A model generated the notes under the pieces. That model was not told the DNA's origin and made no database searches. It worked only from the letters and a program-made list of their open reading frames with translations. DNA of 64,000 nt from Magnolia sinica (Eukaryota > Streptophyta > Magnoliopsida > Magnoliales > Magnoliaceae), in contig NC_080583.1 in assembly GCF_029962835.1 (NCBI RefSeq), positions 72,029,158-72,093,157 on the forward strand. The letters are read 5' to 3'. The translations under genes and the position numbers were made by a program. This document shows, piece after piece, positions 1-10,200 of the stretch. Every line of letters starts with the position of its first letter. Position 1 is the stretch's first letter.

Positions 1-112
1 TGTATCTAAGGTGCCAAACTCAAAAGGAGGATTCCAATTTTAGAGGGTTTCAAATCCAGGGGGTTTCGAATCCAAGGTGTTCCAAATCCAAGCTCCCAAA
101 CAGGCCTAGGAT
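1..112. repeat. Terminus of a small DNA element, cut by the window edge
   Basis: The stretch repeats 'tttcaaatccaggg'-like phrases and ends in CCCAAACAGGCCTAGG. Read from the other strand it begins GGCCTGTTTGGGAGC, a start common to plant inverted-repeat elements. The other end lies outside the window, so neither family nor length can be fixed. Confidence 0.3.
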
Positions 113-284
113 ATGTTGGGCCTTCAGCCGTTGAATTCGGGTTGTCTTCCAATGGTCCAAACAGTATATATGATGAGTCTCATAGTGTATAGTGGATGGA
201 CAATAAATGAAACCTCTGTAGAAATCACTCTTCCTTTCTATTTAAGGGGAGATATATATACCACCATTAATTTATTATTATTAT

Positions 285-331
<47 letters not shown>

Positions 332-566
332 CTACAATCAAAATACTTTAATAATCTCAGAATAGGTTTATTATATATTACAACCCTTTATTAATTTTGA
401 TAATTTAGCTTATTTTGCTTTCAACATGGATGGTGGTTTGTAGCCTTTCTACATTCAAAGGGTTGAAATATTCTAAGATTAACCCTATCAAATAAACAGT
501 TTGGGAAAACACTAATCCAACGGCTACAATCAAAACATATCTTAGTGCAATACGTTGGGATGTAAT
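113..566. other. Intergenic, downstream of the O-methyltransferase; (GA)n at 289-329
   Basis: No gene is seen. A pure GA microsatellite of about 40 bp lies at 289-329. The rest is AT-rich and should contain the 3' untranslated region of the minus-strand O-methyltransferase that stops at 567. I see no convincing polyadenylation signal. Confidence 0.5.
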
Positions 567-2754
567 CTAAGGGTAAACTTCAATGATGGATTGCACAGCA
601 TGAATTGGCTTTACGGTATACCGACTGAAGCCTGCTTCATCAAAGATGGCTTTCCATTCTCCTTGGGTGCGCTCCTTTCCGTTATTGGTGTGGGCCATCA
701 TCGCCATATCCAACATCAATTTCACATCATTGAAGCCACGCTCTCTATCTTCTTCGTTGATCACAGTATCTATGATGATGATCTTACCTTTGTCTGTAGG
801 AATGGCCTCCTTGCATTTTCTCAAGATCTGAACGCACTCCTCATCGCCCCAGTCATGCAGGACAAACTGCAACACATGAAAAGAAACATGTTTCCAACAT
901 GAAACAAAGAAACATAGGGTCATGTCATTTCGAGAAAATATTTGGTCTTGAATCTTGTGCATCAAATTGGGTAACACGTTAGTGGGTGTTTCCTTGACTG
1001 TGCGATGCAGAGATGAATGTGATGAGGTCGATCACCGTCTTCATCAAGGATAACTACTCTGAATCCATGGAGCTTTTCAGGACTCCTCACAAAGACTTTT
1101 TGAATTCACGAGGAAAAAGAAAAAAGAAAATTCTTAAATTGATTGATAATTGAAATAAATGAGTTTACAGCCCTTTAAATGGGGATACTAAGCCATGGGA
1201 GGAGTTTTGGAATTAAACTACAGCTAAAACTCATAGAAATCGTGACTTAATATAAATAGTAAACTTACTATTTATAGACGGTCGTGATTTCCACTAGTGC
1301 GCATGGTTTTTAGCCAAAATTAGTAAGTTTCCATCGATTTTGTGGTATTTCGCAAATTTGGCATGCATAACTCAACGTAGCGAGTTGGGTGCCTAAAGTA
1401 GCTCGTCCTACCCCAAATTCAAATATGGTAGGTCGAATGACTCATTCCGGTTTGCAAGATACGTCTGTTTTAAGGTTTGGACGGTCTGGATCACTTCCGC
1501 TTCTGATCGGACCTTTTTTGATCCATCTTGGCTATGAAACTGTCTGCGACCCACTCTACATCACCGTGGGGCACACCTTGATTTATGTGTTGGATATCCA
1601 AGCCGTACATCAATTTTTCCAACTCATTTTAGGGCATGGTCCTGACAATGAAGGAGATCCAAATCTCAAGTGTGACTTCAATATTCACTGTGTGCACCAA
1701 GAGCATGAGTGCAATTTCAAACGTCCACTCCACCCTGTTGTGTGATTTCCATCCAACCCATCCATTAATAGATGCAGTCTCTACCCTGCAGCCTCATCCA
1801 TAACTCAAGTAGGCCAAACCAAAGGGAAGAATGCAGGACACTATGGAAGTGAGAGCCCGCCGTTGAAACTTGCAGGTGGAATGTGGATCAACACAGATCA
1901 TTCCAAAACTTCGGTGGGCCATGAAAAGTGAATATAGGTTTGTTCAATACTTACGTGGGAAACACAAATTACTCAATCACAAGTCACTAATTTACATCAC
2001 ATTTTTTCAGTTCAAGTGTTCGAATCTCAGAAGTAGCAAATATTACACTAGAATATATTCTTCTACGAGAGGTCGTTTATGGTGTGAGTTAGTGTTCCTC
2101 CACTCTTGCCCAATATTTCCCATGTGGAGTTCGGCCCACACGTGTGGGGGAAGTGTTGGATTATTAAAGTTCCCTCGATATTCATTGATATGCCACCCTC
2201 CGACAGCTCGAGCTTTTAGGGAAAGTAGTTGTTTGTCTGTTACAAATAAAGAGTTTCCTTCTTTGGTACCTAAGTTGTAAATGTGGCACTATGGTTGGCT
2301 GGATGAACCCTACAAAAAACATATACCAAACTAGAAAGTTGGAACCATCAGTTTTTTCTCCATTGAATGTGGAATATAGGCGTTTTTCTTCTTAATCATT
2401 TATTTACATGCCAAAAAAAAAAATCGAAGATTAGAGTTGACCAAGTAAAGATATTTTTTGGGCATGATTTATCCAAGATGGGGCCATTGGAAGAACAATG
2501 GATGAGAAGAACCAACCATGAACTCCACATGTATAAATTAGGTGCCGAATAGAGAAGTTCCCTATTAATAATCATACACAAATCATCAACTGCCTATTTT
2601 CTCCCTCTAACTTGGGCCCCGTAGGCACAAAAAGAGTCGGTTTAATAGACTACTCAAGAACGAAATTCTATCTTCCTTATAAAAGGTGGAATAGTTTTCC
2701 ATTTTTAAATTCAAGCATTTATATTCCCTTCATTCTTTATTATAAAGAAGGGAA

Positions 2755-2791
<37 letters not shown>

Positions 2792-3487
2792 AACTACCTA
2801 ATTGTTATAAAATTTACGTAAGTCCTTTTGAAATTAAAAATAATAATAATAAATAAAAATAAAAATCAAGGACCTACATCATTCATGTAATTAAGGTACC
2901 ATCCATTAGATTTCTCAGGTACCATCCATTAGATTTCTCAAAGGATGTGTCAATTACATGAGCAAACGGGTCAGCAGCTACGGTAGGCCCCACCCCTGAT
3001 GTTTATTTTGAAATCCAAACCGACCACCAAGTGTGCCACCCTCTATTAGGCCAAGGGCCCAAAACTTGCTCTATCTATGATTCAAATGAACCACATAATT
3101 GGAAATATAGTACAAGGAAACATTCACCCTCCAAATTGTTTCCCTTGGTGAGGCCCACCATGGTGTGCATGTTAAATCCACTCTAACTATTAAATGTGTA
3201 ATCACACGTTAGTTTTAAGTCTAACTTGTGATTCCGGTGGGCCACACTCAACGAAATAGTCAGTAGAGATGCATTTGCCCTTCATTTTTACAAGGCTCAC
3301 CGTGATGATTATATGAAATCCACTCCAATCATTAGATGCCATACCAAAAGTTAGGCTTGAGGCCTAAAAATATGACCCATCAGTGATTTAAGTAGGCCAC
3401 ACTAAGAGAAACATTTAGAAGAGTAAGCATTGTCCTTAACAATGTTTCCAATTCTTCCTGGGCAATAATGACACACAGCTCCACCTC

Positions 3488-3581
<94 letters not shown>

Positions 3582-4151
3582 TGATCACCTACACACCAGT
3601 TCATAGCTAATTTCATGCACACTTCAACATCAATCGTTAGATCTAACAGACAGTTGAGATTAAAAAAACATTGGGTAAGCATGCCTCAAAACACTTAGTA
3701 AGACTTAGACTCTCTCCCAATTTCATTGCCAAATTTATCGGTATCTCTCTGGCTTTTGTGGCTGAATGAATGTTTCAACGGTCATCACTAAATCTCCATT
3801 GTTTCCTCTAGTGTAGCACACTCGAATTTTCGATCCACTCCAATTTTGGTAAAATGTACTAAAATGATATCGCAAATCGGATGGACGGGGTGGATATAAT
3901 ACATCACCACGCAATCATTGTTTAAATTACCGAAAACAGTTTCCATTTTCGAGTGGAGGTGAGGGAAAGCTAGAGAGATACCAGTAAATCCGGCAATGAG
4001 ATTGGGGGAGACCGCGAGTCTTAGTAAGTGTTTTGAGGCACGCACGCCAAACATTTTTTTAATCTCAACCATCTGCTAGATCTAACGACTGATATTGAGG
4101 TCTGCATGAAACTAGTTGCGAACTGGTGCACCGGTGCGCAGGTGGTCATTC

Positions 4152-4207
<56 letters not shown>

Positions 4208-6930
4208 TTGTAGATTTTCACCCCCAATGAGTACCCGCACCCATGACCTTGTGTTAAAACTCTTGTGAGTCTATATTATGTATAGAGCTGGGCAATCCTG
4301 ACCCAATCCAGTGGATCCGACCTGATCCGACCAGGTCCGACCTGATCCGAACTGAACCGACGGCCTAGATCGGTGCGGATCGAGTAGGGTAGTCCAGATC
4401 CGAAAGCTTTTCAGGTTGAGTTCAGATCCATACCTATCCGGACCGATCCGATCCGGAATTCGATCCGAACCAGTTCTAGTATTTTTATTAATATATATTT
4501 AGTTATTTACTATTTTACCCTTAAGGTATATATATTACTTTTACATTTTTTACCCTACCCTTTTTACCCCCTTTCTACCCGCACCCGATCGAGCGCCGAA
4601 CCCTAAATCCCCAAAATCCCTACCCGCTGATAAATTTCTTTCATATGTTCTGGCCGTCGCTGCTCAAGATTCCTTCATTCTTGGTGGAGTTTGTAACACC
4701 TATTGTGAAGGTTGGTCTCAGTTGATTAGAGCTAATGTGATTTGCAAAATAGAGAGAATGATGAAATGAGAATACAAACAATGAGGATCTGATTGTAATT
4801 GAGTCATTTTTTTCTTTTGGGTTTTCAAGCATGTCTAAATCCTGCTGCGTGATTGTTGCACAGGAAACTCACAAAAAGAGTAAGAAAGTATTGCCCTTCT
4901 ACAACATGCCAGAGTTTGAATCATGGAAGGAAAGCTTAGGAGAAAATGTCAAAGACTGGTCTACTTAACTCAATACTAATCCTAATGTGATGATTCCATT
5001 TTCATTCAGAGATTCATTTTCTGTTATACCTCATTTTCATTCAAAGATTCATTTTCTGTTACAATTGTTGTTCATCATGTTATTAATATACATGTGCACA
5101 TACAAGATCTAGGGGCATCCAATATGGTCCCCGCAGTTTATATGCCTTTATCTGAAAATTTGGTCGTTCTAGTCATTAGGTGAGTCATGGGTCTTGATCA
5201 GGATTCTTTAAAACCATCCATTTTTTAAAAATAATAATAATAATAATAAATAGATCTGGAACGATCCAAACCGTGCCCAATCCGATCTGACTCGATTTTC
5301 CTGACCGAGTTGGACTCAGATCGGATCCGACAATGTACATTTCGTATCGGTCCGAGTCAGGTGACCCAGACTCCGTCCCGGATCGGATTGAGTTCGGGTC
5401 AGGCCATTGAGATTTCGGATCGGATCGAGTTGGACCCAATCCAATCCGATCCGGACTGATGCCCAACTCTAATTATGTATTTATTGTTTTGTGAAATTCC
5501 CTTTCAAAGATCATGTGAAATTCCGGTTTTCCTTTCAAGAAAATCCTATTTCCCTATTTATTTCTCGTAAATGCTCTAATGCTCTTAGGGCACTTATAGT
5601 ATTTCCTAATTGCATCCATCATCGGTCACTTGAGCAGTCCAATAGATAGATCTGAACCGTCAATTAAGTCCTGAACACAATTTGTAGACCGCTATGCAAA
5701 TAAATAAATAAATAAAAATCACACTAATCAGATGGTAAAGATTTTTTGTTGCTCTTTATAGTCATAAAAAAATCTATATCAAATTGATGATTGAACTTAT
5801 TTTCGTACATGTGAACTGGGCCATCTATATTAAGAGGCGAATTGGGTGGTATCCCCCACCAGAACCTAGTTAGAGAGCGACGGTCCAGGCAGGGGCTCTG
5901 TGGGGCCGCCATGATGTATATATTTTATCCATTCCGTCCATCCATTTTTAGAGATCATTTTAGGCGAAGAGCCCAAAAAGTAAGCAGATCAAATCCTTGA
6001 GTGGACCACACCACATGAAACAGTGGAGATTGAATGACTACAGTTGAAAACCTCTTGGGGGCCACAAAATTTTTGGACCAAGCCGATATATATGTTCTGA
6101 GAGCACCAGAGCATCTCTCTTTACTTCCAAAATAATAATTTGATAATTTAAGCACTCACCTTGAGTAAAACAGCATCTGCCTGAGGTATGGCAGTGAACA
6201 TGTCTCCACCAACATGCTGGATACCTTTGCATTCAGGTGCTCCTTCTACAACACGAGGAAGATCGAAATTGATGCCTTTGATCCAAGGGCAGGCCTGTAC
6301 TAACATGCCCAACAGAGTTCCATTCCCTCCTCCCACATCCACCACAGTCACCAACCCGTCGAACATCCCCACACACCCATCTAAAATGGCAGGCGCCACA
6401 TTCCGTGCGTCGCAAGCCATAGCATCCTCGAGGAGCTTGGAATATGGTGGATGTTTGGCAGCGTACTCCCATACATCCTCCCCATGCGCTGCAATGAAAG
6501 GTGGCGAACTGCCGCCACGGGCATATGCACTCAACGCATCCCACGAGGCGAGCATCACAGGACTACTCTCAAATAGCACAAAAGCAGCCATGCTACCTTC
6601 TGCATGCGTCACTAACCGACGTGAGATGGGGGTGAGATCGTAGCGTGTTGGGCCTTCGTCAGTGCATTGCTCTCCAAAGACACGTCGTTGCACTAGATAT
6701 CGCATTATGCGGAATAGGATGGAAGGTATGCAGGTAGTCGCAGCTGCTATCTCGGCTAGTGTCATGGGCTGCCCGGCTGCCTCCATGACATCGGGTATGC
6801 CAAGCTCGATCACGCATTTCAGTACCGCCATGTCGGCGAACCCAAATACATAGTTCCATATCTCAACTTCAGCTTGGGAATCATCTTCCTCTTCTCTCTT
6901 AGTTTTTCTTCTCTCTCTTTTTTCTTCCAT
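567..6930 (-). CDS. Class II plant O-methyltransferase (two exons)
   Basis: The enzyme transfers a methyl group from S-adenosylmethionine to a hydroxyl of a phenolic or alkaloid substrate, as a cytosolic homodimer. Exon 1 is 6930-6160 and exon 2 is 866-567. The donor AAG/GTGAGT and acceptor TTGCAG are clean and in phase, giving 356 aa, the usual family length. The N-terminal dimerisation domain spans about residues 20-110. The SAM loop DVGGGNGT is at 198-205, FDLP at 222-225 and GGDMF at 241-245. The catalytic His is H261 in LHDWGDEE, with D290 in IIIIDTVINEE and E322 in GKERT as its partners. The protein ends SIIEVYP. D290 where caffeate O-methyltransferases carry Glu, together with TVINEE, recalls norcoclaurine 6-O-methyltransferase-like and resveratrol-methyltransferase-like enzymes, so the substrate is unproven. 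An upstream ATG at 6978 would add 16 TA-encoded residues, so I prefer 6930. The N terminus is unusually Lys/Arg/Glu rich. The 5.3-kb intron is filled with transposons. Confidence 0.88.
975..1500 (-). repeat. Dispersed LTR-like repeat, copy 1 (minus orientation)
   Basis: On the minus strand this stretch matches 58790-59420 on the plus strand. Shared landmarks in the same order are GAAGTGATCC, a block reading ACTATTTATA, GTGAGGAGTC, and a stretch ending in GACGGTG and CGACCT. It is probably an old LTR fragment of a retrotransposon. No terminal repeats or target-site duplication were found. It lies inside the O-methyltransferase intron. Confidence 0.5.
1501..2890. other. O-methyltransferase intron, nothing recognised; (CA)n at 2759-2786
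   Basis: Short open frames here show no family resemblance. Phrases such as 'tgggccatgaaaag' suggest decayed small elements. The sequence becomes A-rich after the CA microsatellite. Confidence 0.4.
2894..2941. repeat. Perfect tandem duplication of about 24 bp
   Basis: The phrase starting GGTACCATCCATTAG and ending TTTCTCA occurs twice in immediate succession, with no intervening sequence. Confidence 0.7.
2970..3440. repeat. Decayed small inverted-repeat element(s)
   Basis: The stretch contains several 'tgggccacac' and 'gaaatccactcc' phrases in both orientations and GGCCCACCATGG near its middle. This is the style of non-autonomous elements elsewhere in the window, but exact ends cannot be placed. 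Confidence 0.35.
3489..3578. repeat. Compound microsatellite (TA)n(GA)n
   Basis: About 40 bp of TA is followed directly by about 48 bp of GA. It touches the left end of the long inverted-repeat element at 3579. Confidence 0.9.
3579..4154. mobile_element. Foldback-type element with ~180-bp terminal inverted repeats
   Basis: The left arm (about 3579-3770) and the reverse complement of the right arm (about 3970-4154) match along most of their length. Shared blocks include TTTCATGCA, CGTTAGATCTA, GTTGAGATTAAAAAAA and CTCAAAACACTTA. No coding sequence is present. The long arms and small size resemble a Mutator-like or foldback MITE. I could not identify a target-site duplication because both sides abut simple repeats. 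Confidence 0.65.
4155..4274 (-). mobile_element. Probable SINE with a TG-repeat tail
   Basis: On the minus strand this reads GAGTTTTAACACAAGG, then a degenerate pol III B-box-like stretch and GGTGAAAATCTAC, and ends in a long (TG)n tail, seen here as (CA)n at 4155-4205. It parallels the better-defined SINE at 45294-45432 in the same order. No target-site duplication was recognised. Confidence 0.5.
4283..5471. mobile_element. Non-autonomous hAT transposon carrying a captured gene fragment
   Basis: The element begins TAGAGCTGGGCA and ends TGCCCAACTCTA, giving inverted termini with one mismatch. It is flanked by perfect 8-bp direct repeats ATTATGTA at 4275-4282 and 5472-5479, the duplication length typical of hAT insertions. 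Both ends are rich in GATCCGAC/GGATCGGA subterminal motifs. No hAT transposase is visible. The interior holds a two-exon piece of topoisomerase II. A second, partial copy of this family ends at 26213. Confidence 0.88.
4630..4968 (+). pseudogene. Captured DNA topoisomerase II fragment (two exons and an intron)
   Basis: 4630-4710 encodes INFFHMFWPSLLK followed by IPSFLVEFVTPIVK. 4864-4968 encodes ETHKKSKKVLPFY, then NMPEFESWKESLG, and stops at TAA. Eukaryotic type II topoisomerases have just this order before the KYYKGLGTS motif (WPSLL, FITPIVK, FYxxPE, WK). A GT donor follows 4710 and a GCACAG acceptor precedes 4864, in phase, so genomic DNA rather than cDNA was captured. The fragment is about 61 residues of a ~1,500-residue enzyme and can have no topoisomerase activity. 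It sits inside the hAT element. Confidence 0.8.
5565..6115. mobile_element. Inverted-repeat element with a second element nested inside
   Basis: The outer element begins near ATGCTCTAATGCTCTTAGG (5572) and ends near GAGAGCACCAGAGCATCTC (6094), which are inverted copies of each other. Inside, from about 5890 to 6090, is a truncated copy of the GGGCCCCACCATGATGTA family, with its diagnostic 'ccatccatttttagagatcatttt' run and 'gtggaccacaccac' phrase. All of it lies just upstream, in gene orientation, of nothing coding: it is the 5' part of the O-methyltransferase intron. Confidence 0.55.
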
Positions 6931-6959
6931 TTCTTCACTCGTACACACATGCAAACACA

Positions 6960-6976
6960 CGTAAATATATATAGAC
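6960..6976 (-). promoter_or_regulatory. Possible TATA box of the O-methyltransferase
   Basis: The minus strand reads CTATATATATTTACG about 35 bp upstream of the chosen ATG. The spacing is short for a promoter plus leader, and TA-rich DNA is common here, so this is only a candidate. Confidence 0.25.
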
Positions 6977-6987
6977 ACACATATATA

Positions 6988-7495
6988 TGGGAAATGTTAC
7001 TGTGAGGTCGAGCTGTGTGGGCCCCACCATGAGTTTCGACCATCTACCCCATCATCCAGATGCAACATTACATGGTGGGCCACGGGATTAAAAATCAAGT
7101 TAATCCATGACTTGGTTGGATCACACTACATACAACAGTTGAGAGGGGTTACCCTCCCATTAAAATATTTATAATTATTTATTGGGCCACTGAGATGTGG
7201 TTCACAAATTCAGCCCATCCATTGTCTATGTCCCACTTGGATGAGGGGTCAGATCAAGTTTCAACGGCATTCAAAACTCAGGTGGCCCCACCAAGTACTT
7301 TTATATGTTTTAGGCATGTCTTCATCTGGTTTTAGATGGAATGGCCCACCTAAGTTCCATATACAGCTGATTTTTGAGATACCCCGTAGCCTAAAGAAGA
7401 CCCATCGAATGCACAGTGTTGATCTTCAACACACATCACAGTGGGGCCCACACAGCTCAACCTCATGGGTAGTTCCCACGAGGTTAGCCCTACAC
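6988..7495. mobile_element. Small TIR element, family 2, copy 1
   Basis: The element begins around GAGGTCGAGCTGTGTGGGCC and ends around GGGGCCCACACAGCTCAACC, inverted copies of each other. The interior has the family order 'ctaccccatc', 'ccatgacttgg', 'accctcccatta', 'cacttggatgagg', 'aagtacttttatatg'. The right end carries the imperfect palindrome CCTCATGGGTAG...CACGAGG at 7461-7483. It is non-coding and lies directly upstream of the O-methyltransferase start. Confidence 0.65.
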
Positions 7496-7622
7496 GGAAC
7501 TTAGGTGGGCCATGCCATGTGAAGACATGCCTAAAACACATAAAAGTACTTGATGTGACCCACTTGAGTTTTAGATGCAGCCGAAACTTGGTCTAACCCC
7601 TCATCCAAGTGGAACACACACA
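7496..7622 (-). mobile_element. Inverted fragment of family 2
   Basis: This is the reverse complement of about 7232-7356 in copy 1 (shared blocks GACATGCCTAAAACA, TAAAAGTACTT, CCTCATCCAAGTGG). The two together could form a hairpin with a loop of about 140 bp. Confidence 0.6.
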
Positions 7623-8100
7623 ATGGATGGGCCCCACCATGATGTGAGTCGAACATCTACCCCATCAGTTAGATGCACCATTCCATGATGGGCCACGTGC
7701 TTAAAAATCAAGCCAATCCGTGACTTGGTGGGCCACACCACATATAACCATGACAGGAGTTACCCTCCCATTAAAACATTCAAAATCATTTATTGGGCGC
7801 ACCAAGATGTGGTTCACAAATCCAGCCCATCCATTGTGTGTGCCCCACTTGGATGAGGGGTCAGACCAAGTCTTAGCTGCATCCAAAACTCACGTGGCCC
7901 CCGCCAAGTACTTTTGCATGTTTTAAGCATGTCTTCACATAGGTTTAGATGGTATGGCCTACCTGAGTTTCGTATGCAGCTGATTTTTAAGGTATTCCAT
8001 AACCTAAAGGGGACCTATCAAATGCACAGTGCTGATGTTTGACACACATCACGATGGAGCCCACACAGCTCAACCTCATGGGAAGTTCCCATGAGGCCAA
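7622..8100. mobile_element. Small TIR element, family 2, copy 2
   Basis: It repeats the family-2 order from GGGCCCCACCATGATGTG at 7629 through the terminal palindrome CCTCATGGGAA...CCATGAGG at 8074-8096. It directly abuts the preceding inverted fragment and a TA microsatellite. Confidence 0.65.
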
Positions 8101-8102
<2 letters not shown>

Positions 8103-8160
<58 letters not shown>

Positions 8161-8172
8161 TATATATATATA
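8103..8172. repeat. (TA)n microsatellite
   Basis: About 55 bp of uninterrupted TA, then TTTT and further TA. Confidence 0.9.
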
Positions 8173-8430
8173 AGCAATGGCATAAGAGATGCACTAGTGA
8201 GAACAAAGAATTACTTATTATTATTATTTTTTAAAACAAGTGAAACATAACTTCATAACTTTATAAGAAAAATCATAATAGCTTTATAAATAGACAATGA
8301 CACGAGATGGACTAATGGAAACTAAAAATTAAGATGGAGCCACTGGTCCCCCGATTGTCACGTCGAGAATCACGACTTATTATTATTTTTTAAAACATGT
8401 GGAACATAACTTCACCAGGAAAATTATAAT
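8173..8430. repeat. Two tandem ~120-130-bp units
   Basis: The order 'caatg(g/a)ca', 'ATTATTATTTTTTAAAACA', 'gaacataacttca' and 'ataat' occurs twice (about 8173-8293 and 8294-8430). Function unknown. Confidence 0.5.
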
Positions 8431-9054
8431 ATAAAAAGCTACCGAGTTTTGCTGAGAACTACTATGGCATTTTTAAGTAACAGTTGTTGCAGAGTGGCTC
8501 TCTCTCTCTCCTCATCTCTCTAAATTCAGGTGATACGCTAATTAACCTCACCCTGTAGAATTAGAAAAAATAAATAAATAAACATTAATCAATCATTAGA
8601 TTATAACCATGGTTGATTAAAAAAAAAAAAAAACCTACCCTCTCATATTGTAGGATTGAAAGAAAAAAAGAAAAAAGAAATGTGATAATAACTGGTGATG
8701 AGAAAATTAACCTTCTACCATGGGATAAAAAATAATTGATTGATCATTAAAAAATAGCCACGTGGTGGCTAATTAAAATGACTTCACACGGCGTGATGAA
8801 AAAATAATGAATCATATTCATTAAACAAATAAGACAATCAAGCATACTACCATGTATCTAGATGTTATGTTTTCTAGATAATTAGCCAATTGGTTGTATC
8901 ACATGTAATGTGATGATATAAAATACGAAATGGAGTTAATAGCTCATGATGACAAGATAATGTCTGAAAATTAGTTGAATCACTCATGGTGGGAGAACCT
9001 TATGATATGTTAGTCATATTAGTGATCATATGGCCAAGTGGGAGATATGGGCAA
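8431..9054. other. AT-rich intergenic DNA
   Basis: A-runs, a short CT repeat near 8500 and no supported gene or element ends. Confidence 0.4.
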
Positions 9055-9670
9055 ATGTGTGCAAGTGGCCATATGGCCTTTACATATCATTGTAAACATG
9101 ACATTTTCTCCTGTAACTTAAGGAATCAGAATCGGTCCTATGGGAGTGAGCCTTGAATAGGGGACAATTTCTCCCTAAAATGTATGGTAAAAAAAAAAAA
9201 AAAAACAATAAACGAATAGTTAAAAGTATGGCCGAGTGTGGAAGCCATGGACGACAAAATCCAACAATGAAATTTTGAGAAATCAGATTACTGTTCCATA
9301 GGGATTATCCAATTGTATGGGGCAATCCAAAGCATCACAACCCCTTTTTCCATAATTGACTTGCCTCTGCACAATGCCTGATTCGCGATCCAAGGCATCA
9401 CAACACCTTTTTTCCACATACGACTTGCCTATGGACAATGCATGATTCGATCTATGATATCCACATATATATGTTATTACATGTGTGCAAGTGTGGCCTT
9501 CACATTTCATTGTAAAGATCCCATTTTCCTTCGAAACTCAAGGAAGTGGAATCGGTCATGCTAAAGCGAGGATTTATATAAGGGATAGCTTCTCCAAAAT
9601 GTATGGGAAAAAAATGCAAAAAAGAAATGGTTAGTAAGAGGTATGGTGAACATGGAAGACATGGATAACG
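9055..9670. repeat. ~190-bp direct repeat flanking a ~66-bp tandem pair
   Basis: About 9060-9255 and 9490-9670 are diverged direct copies ('catttcattgtaaa', 'aatcggtc', 'aaaatgtatgg', 'gaagacatgga'). Between them, 9323-9390 and 9391-9456 are two tandem units that both contain 'gcatcacaac', 'gacttgcct' and 'acaatgc'. No coding sequence is evident. Confidence 0.55.
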
Positions 9671-9970
9671 TTAGGACTTATGGAAGCATGTGGAGAAGAA
9701 TCAAACAAGATAATCACAATCGCACAAATAAATCCAATGAGAAAGCTATTCGAAATTACGTGGAAAATAATTTTCGGGGAAAAATACCATGGCACAAAGC
9801 GATAATGCACTATGAAAACAAAGTTACAAGAGATAAAAACCTTACCGATCAAAGTCCCATGAAGAAAAGACCTAGCATTTTCACTTCAAAACCCTCTCAA
9901 ACCATTACGCATGTTTGGAGAACCCTAATCTAGATTACACCTGATATATATACTACCACAACCGAAATAA
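9671..9970. other. Intergenic; one unconvincing open frame
   Basis: A 96-codon plus-strand frame (9643-9933) covers the end of the repeat above and resembles no family I know. I do not call it a gene. Confidence 0.35.
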
Positions 9971-10200
9971 AAACAAACCATGCATGTAAGGAGTTCTACG
10001 CACACCTTCGATCGGTCCTTCAATGGTATCGACAGCCATCAAAAACCAGTTGATGACATCGAAGACTTTAAAACTGTCCAACAATCAATAATGATTTTTT
10101 TTTAAATTTTCTCAATGGGATCGAGCATTTTTCAATGGCATCGACATTCGCTCGATGGAATAGAGTTACAGATAGATTTAAGATATTAGATGATAATCTC
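9970..10200 (-). mobile_element. Probable 3' LTR start of the first copia element
   Basis: On the minus strand a polypurine-like GGTGGAGATTATC follows the RNase H remnant and leads into sequence with repeated 'ctcgat..cattgag' motifs. The left LTR boundary was not found. Confidence 0.4.

Noticed and set aside
555..902. 115-codon plus-strand frame
   Set aside because: It is antisense to O-methyltransferase exon 2, whose protein motifs and splice site are clear.
4641..4832. 63-codon minus-strand frame
   Set aside because: It is a shadow of the captured topoisomerase II exon and intron on the plus strand.
6188..6643. 151-codon plus-strand frame
   Set aside because: It is antisense to O-methyltransferase exon 1.
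6930..6978. Upstream ATG start for the O-methyltransferase
   Set aside because: The 16 extra residues come from TA/CA-rich DNA overlapping the likely TATA region, and family proteins start close to the second ATG.
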